Assembly (NCBI GenBank): GCA_945643635.1
Contig: CALZFC010000256.1
Location: 187,001-251,000 of the forward strand
Direction of reading: 5' to 3'
DNA from: Allodiplogaster sudhausi
Taxonomy: Eukaryota > Nematoda > Chromadorea > Rhabditida > Diplogasteridae
DNA: 64,000 nt
A program made the position numbers and the translations under genes. Shown piece by piece: positions 56,801 to 64,000 of this stretch (the stretch's first letter is position 1; the number at the start of each line of letters is the position of its first letter). The notes under the pieces were generated by a model. It was given only the letters and a program-made list of their open reading frames with translations. It was not told the origin of the DNA and made no database searches.

Positions 56801-59198
56801 AAAGAGCGACTTTTTTTACCCCTATTTAAATGCCTTTTAATAAAAAACTACGATACACCTGTTTCAATATTTTGACATGAAGCGCGCGAGTCGGTCAAAA
56901 TGGCGCATTTTTCGGCCGCCGAGGCACCGTGCAAGCGCATTCATCGATCCATAACTGCGCTCAATGTCAATATTACAAAATCGTAAATATATCATCTAAG
57001 AGCTCTCTCGGAGATCTTCAAATCTTACAAGCCCCGACCCGCGCTCGAACATCCTCAATTCCCATCAATCGACGCTGCTCCCGGAGAAACCGCTTGGCTG
57101 GCCGGGATAAGAACTGCCTAATCTTCGTCGGCCACTTCGACGAACCCGCCGGTGCCCATCGATCGCCCACTTCCATGTGATAGATCCCCGTGTATTCCAT
57201 CAACACATTGGCCCGATAAGCGCGAATAAAGTTTTAAAAAAAACATACATACTTTTATTGAAAAGTTTCAATTTATATGGGAAATTTCGTTCTGTACAAT
57301 TAGAATTCTTAACAAACTACTTTAAAAACATTTTCGCCTGTCGAAACATAGATCATAAGAAAGAGGATGAAATTTGCTACAAGATGAACCCCTTTAAATG
57401 GAATTCCATGCATACGATCTTTTTTTATAAGCCATAAGAGTAGGGTAACATGGCGTTATGGAAAAACTGTAGAAAAAAGGATTGGAATATTCTAATTCGA
57501 ATTTGGAATATTCTAATTCGAGTAACCTAAAATGTGAATTCTTTGACAAAATGACAGCGACGCTACTGGCACTACTTTTATGACTTATAACAAAAGATCG
57601 TATGCATGGAATCTTGTAGCAATTTCATTCTCTTTCTTATGATGTATGTTTCGACAGGCGAAAATGTTTTTAAAGTAGTTTTTTAAGCCTTCTAATTGTA
57701 CAGAACGAAATTTCCCATATAAATTGAAACTTTTCAATAAAAGTATGTATGTAACATTTGAAGATCTCCGTGAGAGCTCTTAGATGATATATTTACGATT
57801 TTGTAATATTGACATTGAGTGCAGTTATGGATCGATGAATGCGCTTGCACGGTGCCTCGGCGGCCGAAAAATGCGCCATTTTGACCGACTCGCGCGCTTC
57901 ATGTCAAAATATTGAAACAGGTGTATCGGAGTTTTTTAGTAAAAGGCATTTAAAAAGGGGTAAAAAAGGTCGCTCTTTCACGTGGTGCCTTCAGTTTTTT
58001 AACATGGGGCTGTTTTTATGCCCCAAACGCACCACTCGAAATATTAAAATGCCAAAATGAGGCATTTAATGAATTATTTTTAAAAAGTGATTAACACGAC
58101 TTTTGTGCTCCTTTCAATTTGGAATTGAATAAACAGTTCAAAATTATTATATCTCAACAACGAACAAAGTTATGATCATTTGAGTTTTTTCGGGTTTTCT
58201 GTGCATATCCATGGTAAACTGAAGAAAATAATTTTTGGAAAAAATGTTTTTGAGGTTTTTTTAGAATGCCTCATAAGCCTTTAGAAGGAAAAGAAAATCA
58301 AAAAATAATTTTGTTCCCGACATGCACCTGCTCGAGTCTCTCAGATTGGCTCTCTTAAGGATTCGATTGGGAGTGCAAAACTTCTCGTCGTCTACAGACC
58401 ACCACGTTCGTCCATTTGGGATATGTAGGCTGAAAAATGGAGTGATCGCAGTACAAATGGATAGGAATTTTGCAGAAAGAGAGAGAGAGTAAGGAAAACT
58501 GGGAGAAAGGGAAGAGAAGAAATCGCAGCTGATCGAACTTCTCGCGCGTCTCTGGAACGCTCTGATGACCTCATCATGGCCGCCTACGAGGAGTTCGTTG
58601 GCAGACGACCCGAGTTGCCAGTCGTCTGGGTCGGCGACTTTAATCTGAACGGCGTCTACTTTGAGAAGGGAATTCCTCGTCTAAAGGCAGCGTCCGGGAA
58701 GCCTTCTTCAATCATGGAGGCCTTCGTCGCGGTCAGCTTATTAGTGTCATGCATCGCAAGTATTGTTGGAGTCAGAATATATACATATGTACGTCTGCTA
58801 CACAACTGCATCTGAATCAATAGGTCTATTATCCGGCAACTATGTACATGCAGATATATCAATTGTACTCTGTTCAATACCAAGGATTATTCTGAATTGG
58901 GATACGGTAGAGTTGAACAGGAGCGCGAGTTGGAGCACGCTGTGACCCGTCGCACTCATCGCGGCAACTATCTCGACCTCGTCATGCACAGCGAGGCCGG
59001 CGGAGTGCGAGATGTCGAAGTTGGTGGTGGATTTTTGACAAAAGAAATCCACTTAATTTTTTTAGACCAAATTCATCAGTCATAAAAAAGAAAATTTTAA
59101 TAACCGCCACTCTAATATAATATAGCACCTCTTTACAGTACACGAAATCCATCTTCTCCGAGCACATCCTCGTTCACTTTTCCATTATGCCGCGTTAG
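53882..59198 (+). CDS. retroelement-type endonuclease (EEP) gene with introns, interrupted by a transposon
   Basis: Exons: 53882-53934, 54010-54108, 55062-55153, 55798-55882, 55955-56059, 56337-56409 (interrupted), 58355-58424, 58515-58731, 58885-59019, 59139-59198 (stop). Phases agree at every join. Motifs of the endonuclease/exonuclease/phosphatase fold as found in LINE proteins: DVIIMTETWLK, GFELFRSDRREKTGGGVAVA, KLLVVYRPPRSS, PVVWVGDFNLNGVYF, TRRTHRGNYLDLVMHSEAGG, and FSEHILVHFSI where SDH is usual. There is no reverse transcriptase downstream and the domain is cut by at least eight introns, unlike a live LINE. The first visible exon starts 76 bp after the stop of the preceding gene. A 1.94-kb element splits the exon encoding GLTL/KDSIG. 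The true start is not identified. Confidence 0.75.
54193..54687. mobile_element. 495-bp TTAA-flanked MITE in an intron of the endonuclease gene
   Basis: TTAA (54189-54192), then AGGAGGGCGATCACCGAAAA; at the other end TTTTCGGTGATCGCCCTTCT, then TTAA (54688-54691). Terminal repeats are 20 bp with one mismatch. The TTAA duplication is the hallmark of piggyBac-type transposition. The interior has no convincing ORF. Confidence 0.88.
54692..55061. other. rest of the intron
   Basis: AT-rich. The segment CCTCTTTTAAAAAACTGATC with TAACATTTT is repeated 38 bp apart near 54924-54980. No exon. Confidence 0.5.
56414..58354. mobile_element. 1.94-kb palindromic TTAA element inside an exon
   Basis: Flanked by TTAA at 56410-56413 and 58355-58358. 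Left end GAGAGCCAATCTGAGAGA; right end is its reverse complement. The arms extend almost to the centre: left landmarks AAGGCACCACGTGAAAGAGC, GGTCAAAATGGCGCATTTTT, GTTTCAATTTATATGGGAAA all reappear inverted between 57576 and 58330. Left-arm differences include 57029-57243, an insertion absent from the right arm, and a short extra piece (GGCTCTATGTAA) near 56440. No transposase ORF, so mobilised in trans, probably by a piggyBac-like enzyme. Confidence 0.9.
57029..57243 (+). mobile_element. 215-bp retrotransposed insertion (SINE-like) in the left arm
   Basis: The right arm reads CTTCAAATGTTACATACATAC (as complement) without a gap; the left arm has this G/C-rich block in the middle. The block ends AATAAAGTTTTAAAAAAAA, an AATAAA signal followed by an A-run, which suggests insertion through RNA on the plus strand. 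The other strand contains CAGCCAAGCGG and GTTCGAGCGCGGG, which look like A and B boxes. Orientation evidence is therefore mixed. No clear target duplication. Confidence 0.65.
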
Positions 59199-61080
59199 AA
59201 GGAACGCCGTACGAAAGCTGCTGCTATTAAAAGACGTTTGCCATAGCGGTTACCCGATTAATATGATCCGAATTACAGTAACGGCACACTTCTTTCTCAC
59301 TCGCATCATTCGCTAAATCTAAGATGATTATCGAAGGTCTTCTATATAATTCCAAACATCTTCTTGTTCTTGCTTATATTCGTTAATTAATTGCTCACGG
59401 TTACATTTTTAAGCACGTTGTTGCTTTGTTAGAGACAGATCTCAACTATTTCGCAAATAATGAACATTTTAGAATGAATGACGAATTAAAGGAGCTCACA
59501 AAAAAATGAAAAGATTGAGAGATTTTCTGGCGATGGATTGCTAAATACGCGAATGGTCACGTTCACTCAAACTTGCGAAATATTATTTTTATTGTTGTTG
59601 ATCAAGACAATGCAGAAATGAGAACGGTGTTCATGCGACGCAAGTGCGCCGGCTCACACTGTCTTTCAATGCCGCCCAGAGAGAGCGAGAGAGATAGAAA
59701 GAGAGAGAAACATAGAAAAAGAAAGAGAGAAAGAGAAGAGAGAGAGAGTGAAAAGAAAAAAGCAAGAGCGAGAAATAAGGAAGACAAATAAGAAGAAAGA
59801 GAGAGGTAAAAAGAGATACGGTGCATCTCATCCGTCAATGTCGGGTACGATCCAATCATTCCTTGTTTTTTCCAACATATTGTTATTTTCCTATCCAGAG
59901 TTCTATGTTTTTTATGTTTACGCTAAACGGAGACTACCATAGAATTTGAAAATTTGCTTGCTTTGCTTTTTTATCTTTTCCTCTTCGAAATTCAATTGAA
60001 ATTTTATTTGTCAAGTCCACAAAAATGCCATATCAATGTGCAAGTATGCAGTTCTAGTTATCATCTCTCTCCGTCGCTCTCGCTCTCTGGCTCTCTATCT
60101 CTGTCTGTCTCTCTCTGTCTCCCTCTCTCTCTCAGCGCCTTTTCACAATGATATGTTTTATCATCCCCTTGAAACCCTTGAAAAAAGTTTATTTTATAAT
60201 TGCATGTATTTGCTTGTTTGCTGGTATCTTTTTCTATTCCTTTTCTCCTCTTTTTTTGCCACTTGTTAACTGTGATTTCCTTCGTATAAATGATATAAAC
60301 AAAGAAATATTGCTTACAAAAGGGGCTTTGGTAGTAGAACAGGGCAACGGGAAATGAATAATGTTTGGGCATTTATCACTAAGTTATTAAGGTTTCATAA
60401 TTTTTTGTTTTAATCTAAATATCACGCACACATATGCAGAGACATGTCTGCATATGTGTGCGTGTCTATTTTCTTTCACATACATAATTATGAACACTTT
60501 TATACGAGTGACTTGGGGAGATCACAGTTTACAGCTACCAACAAGCATTGGCTTTCTAAGTTGGGAGCAACCGCTCACGAAGAGCCAGCCAAGAGAGACT
60601 GACTATAACAACAAGCCGAGCAAGACAAGAGGGAATATAGGCACATGGATATCTAAAGGAAGCCTCTATATTCATTCTTGTCTAATGAAGGGAATAAGAA
60701 GGAATGCGATTTTCCCCTACAATAAAAGTAAAGAAACCCTTGTTTTCCTCTGCGTTCAGCGATCTTTTCTTTGCACAACTACACGATTAAAGATGTCGCC
60801 TATTTAGCTTCCGGTTCGGCAGAGGTCATAAGACACAAGACACCTCCTCAGAAGACCAAGACAAATTAAATTATAGAAATTCATGTCGCGAAATATAATG
60901 GTGAGCCGAGAAACACCAAGCGCCCTGAGAAGACGAGCTCGAATAAAATCACATAAGTTACTCTGAGAAACCTAAATTGGGTTGTGTAAGACCCATAAAG
61001 GATTTCTTTTCTATTTTTCTGGAAAAGTTGTAATTTTGCAATTGACTAGATAATTTTCATCTTTAATTTTCATCTAGCAC
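59199..61080. other. gene-free stretch
   Basis: GA and CT tracts at 59690-59770 and 60060-60135. A 117-codon plus frame at 60454-60807 has no recognisable features and looks like chance. Confidence 0.4.
60423..60464. repeat. 42-bp palindrome
   Basis: CACGCACACATATGCAGA, 6-bp spacer, then TCTGCATATGTGTGCGTG. Confidence 0.9.
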
Positions 61081-61139
61081 ATCATCCGCGCATCGCAAAA
61101 TTCGACATAATCGGTTTATTTTAGAGGTAACGACGGGAA

Positions 61140-61860
61140 ATACGGTCAAAATATATGGTCAAGTCCAGCGCAAATGTTTCGAAAAGTTCAAGCATGCACA
61201 GCATTCGTCGAAGATCTTCGAAGATATTGACCTAGACATTGCTAACCTAACTATGTCCTAAAGACAACACTGCCAGAACTGGTCCAAAAACTGCTAGTCT
61301 CCAAGAAAAAAATCAGGGCATGACCCGACTACAAGGCCTTTTTTACAACAAAAAAAAGAGCAAAAATAAGAAATAACATGCAAGCAGTCCTGCCTAAATT
61401 CATTTTAGAGAGCGAGAGAAAGAGAGATGTTCTTGCTAAAAGCTAGCATCTACATTGAGAACGCTGACCTGTCTAGAAGGCCTCTTTTTGGCAGCAAATC
61501 GAAGGAAATAAAAATCATGAAAATACTTAAGAGTCCTGCCCAGTTTCAGTTAAGAGAGAGAGAGGAGAGATGGAGAGATTTCATTCTATAAACTACTGTT
61601 TGTACACATTGAGATGCCCGAACTAAACGTTACAGAACAACATGGAAGGCTTGCAGTCACCCGTATATACACAATATAAACTAATGTGCATATTCGGCCT
61701 AGAGGTAACGGTCCTAATGGCCTCTACTACATGGGGTCAAGTCCTGTGCAAATGTAACGAATTCCATGCAAGTACAGCAATCGTCGTAGATCTTCGAAGA
61801 TATTGACTAGACATTGCTAATCTACACATCAATGATCTAATGATAATAGAGACTAATACT
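61140..61860 (+). repeat. direct duplication, period about 590 bp
   Basis: GGTCAAGTCC-GCAAATGT, CAGCA-TCGTCG-AGATCTTCG and AAGATATTGAC-TAGACATTGCTAA recur at about 61155-61250 and 61737-61825. Related GA-tract/ACATTGAGA blocks lie in between (61430 and 61560). Confidence 0.75.
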
Positions 61861-62499
61861 GACTGGCCGAAAACAATTCGACCCGAAGTGAAGAGCCACC
61901 TAAAACACCACCAGTCGTTCTGGGCAGAGTAAAATGAAGAAGGGGAAAGGGAAAATGCAAGGGGAATCTTCCTGGCAACATGTTAAAAGAGAGAGATTTA
62001 TTAGCATAACATTCGCCACAACAGCCACTTTCTCCGAGATATCGCCCTTTTCATATACATATAATTTAAAATAAGAAAATCCCAAAAACAGAATCGAAAA
62101 ACTTAAATAAATTTTTCATTATTAGCCACCTTTTATTTTAGTTGATGAAATATATGGAAAAAAACTTTCCACTCAAGCTGTAAGACAAACATGAAACAAT
62201 CGATAACAAATGTTTCGCATGCACTCGTCAGAACAGTCGGAAAAGGTTGACTTCCACTCGCAGACGAGCAAAGTAGTCGAGAAGATGGTGGAAGTGGAAG
62301 GAAATGAAAGCAAGCACAAATCAAGCAATATACTCATTAAGCTACTCTGAAATGAAGCAAAGCCAGGCAAGCAAGCAAGGCCTGCTACCACGATGAGAGG
62401 GCAGTGAAGGGACATCTTCTGGCGCGGTTCTCAAAGAGGCTACTCTCTCTTCGATCGGCGGAGACTACAACTCTGCCGGCAGACCGCGACTGCAGCACC

Positions 62500-63260
62500 T
62501 CATCAGATGAGCCGGCAAAAGAATGAGAATTACAGAGAGATTAAACAACAAATGTTAGTGGGGTGGTATTGTGATTTCACAAATTTAGGTATCTTTTTAA
62601 ATAAATAATGTGGTTCGCCTGAAGGTTCTAATAAAATAAGAACCAAATAGACATTCGGAATTGATTTTATTTAAGTTTTTTATTTTATTTAAAATAAATA
62701 TCAATTTTACTTATTTTTTAAGAAAGACTCGAAATTTCTAATCTAAATAAGAGAAATAGAGATATTCGAAATTCCTTCAAATTCGAAAAAAAATAAAATT
62801 GTGGTGTCCGGGCGCGGTCAAAATGGGCAGAAAATGGGGCGCGACCACGCGCGGACACCACCCAATTTCACCATCCACAACAGCGGCGTTGGTGGTACTT
62901 TCGAAGAAAGCCCACCGCCGCCGCGATCGACAACGAGAGAGAGAGAGGGTCCGAGAAAGGAAACATTACCTTGAATTTGGTCCGCTGCGGCCTGCTTCCT
63001 CTCCTCGCTCGGTGCAGACGAGAACGTGCAGGTGGGGAGAAACGGCGGCAGCACATGAGAAGCAGCAAAAGAATGAGAATTACAGATAGATAAAATAAAT
63101 ACTGTTATCGTGAACATTCGGAAATTTATATTTATTTTTGATGAATAATGTAGGTTCGCTCAAAAGTTCTAATTAAATTAAATAAGAGAAAAAGAGGAAT
63201 TCGTAATTGATGCAAATTTCAATAAATAAAAGTTAAAATTAGTGCCCGGGCGTGGGCAAA
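62500..63260 (+). repeat. direct duplication, period about 560 bp
   Basis: AGCAAAAGAATGAGAATTACAGA-AGAT, TAATGT-GGTTCGC, GTTCTAAT-AAAT and TGTCCGGGCG-GG/TGCCCGGGCGTGG recur in the same order starting at about 62510 and 63065. No supported exon. Confidence 0.75.
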
Positions 63261-63469
63261 AACGTTATTTATTTGCTACTCAGTTCCTTAATATAAATCG
63301 TAAAAATAATACCTATTAAATAATAAAATAAAAAAATTATTGTATTTGCTCACCTGATGGTCCACCGTCGTCTAATCCAGAATGAGAAGGCGGCTCTTGC
63401 GGAGGAGGGCGCGGGCCAGGAATTCCAGATGGCGCTGGCCGACACTGCAAAGGATTATGATATATTAGA

Positions 63470-63833
63470 GAAGTGGAAAGAGAGAAGAGAGAAAGAAAGA
63501 CGGAGCGAGAGATGGACACAGAGAGAGAAAGAGAGAGAGAGAGAGAGAGCGAGAGAGATAAAATGGAGAATTCTACAAAAACGGAGAAGACAATGAGAGA
63601 GAGGCAGAGATAATGAGATTGAGAGGCAGAGAAAAGGAGACAGAGGAGAGAGAGTGAGAGAGAGAGAACGGAGAGAATGAGGAGAACAAACGGGGGAAGA
63701 GGGAAAATCGTGAATTGGATAAAAAGAACGGGGAAGAGAATGAGAGAGAGGCAGAGAGAAGGAGAAAAAGAGGAAAGAGATGGAGAAAGAAAGTGAGAGA
63801 GAGCGCGAGACAGACGGAGAGAGATAGTGAGAC

Positions 63834-63883
<50 letters not shown>

Positions 63884-64000
63884 CGAGCGAGAGAGGGAAC
63901 GGAAAGGAGGAGAACGATCGGGGAAAAGGGAAAACAATAAAATTGGGCAAAGAATGGGGAAGAGAATGAGAGAGAGGCAGAGAGAAGGATAAAGAGAGGA
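63470..64000 (+). repeat. (GA)n microsatellite field
   Basis: About 530 bp dominated by GAGA, GAGACAGA and GGGAAAA words, with higher-order repetition (GAATGAGAGAGAGGCAGAGA at about 63590, 63740 and 63965). Long ORFs on both strands here are artefacts. Confidence 0.95.

Noticed and set aside
60454..60807. 117-residue plus-strand ORF
   Set aside because: No recognisable motif, low G/C at third positions unlike the real exons, no splice context. Likely chance.

Overview
The window is eukaryotic nuclear DNA. It holds split genes with GT-AG introns, many 3' splice sites of the form TTTCAG/TTTTCAG, long CT/GA microsatellites and many transposon remnants. The splice-site style and gene content (acetyl-CoA hydrolase-like enzymes, 4CL-like acyl-CoA synthetases, an atypical tyrosine phosphatase) suggest an invertebrate, perhaps a nematode. 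That placement is inference, and no species is claimed. There is no bacterial operon, CRISPR array, rRNA or convincing intact tRNA.

Layout. 0-1.7 kb: 3' end of a Ty3/gypsy retrotransposon (integrase C-terminus, polypurine tract, 3' LTR). 1.8-3.5 kb: wreckage of a 26S proteasome ATPase (Rpt1) gene and a GCCAAATTT-rich repeat field. 3.5-7.0 kb (minus): a 16-exon acyl-CoA synthetase gene missing its C-terminal lysine exon. 7.1-12.2 kb: duplicated promoter/first-exon scraps of this gene and of the acetyl-CoA hydrolase genes. 13.6-15.2 kb (minus): a multi-pass membrane protein. 16.3-18.5 kb (minus): an atypical tyrosine phosphatase domain. 20.0-21.9 kb (minus): a GPI-type C-terminal exon, a 1.3-kb palindromic element and another exon. 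24.1-25.1 kb (minus): a relic joining acetyl-CoA hydrolase exons to an aspartate aminotransferase 3' end.

26.5-35.5 kb (plus): two tandem acetyl-CoA hydrolase/CoA-transferase genes. Both can be followed exon by exon to the same C-terminus, and both carry frameshifts. Copy 1 also carries a LINE fragment in an intron and copy 2 a TTAA-flanked repeat. 35.5-39.4 kb: repeats. 39.4-46.0 kb (minus): an unrecognised Ala/Gln-rich, probably nuclear protein. 46-51 kb: microsatellites, a foldback element and a Tc1/mariner-type long-inverted-repeat element.

51.1-53.8 kb (plus): an apparently intact 8-exon gene for a 302-residue protein with repeated DKEGAK motifs, a Gly-rich segment and an acidic tail. 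Only 76 bp after its stop begins an intron-containing gene for a retroelement-type endonuclease (EEP) domain with no reverse transcriptase (53.9-59.2 kb). One exon of that gene is split by a 1.94-kb palindromic transposon at a duplicated TTAA, and the transposon itself carries an insertion in one arm. 59.2-64 kb: repeats and GA tracts only.

The main theme is segmental and exon-level duplication followed by decay, together with a population of TTAA- or TA-flanked palindromic elements. Several exon joins supported by protein similarity lack a GT donor or AG acceptor (GC donors and others). They may be tolerated splice sites, decay or assembly error.
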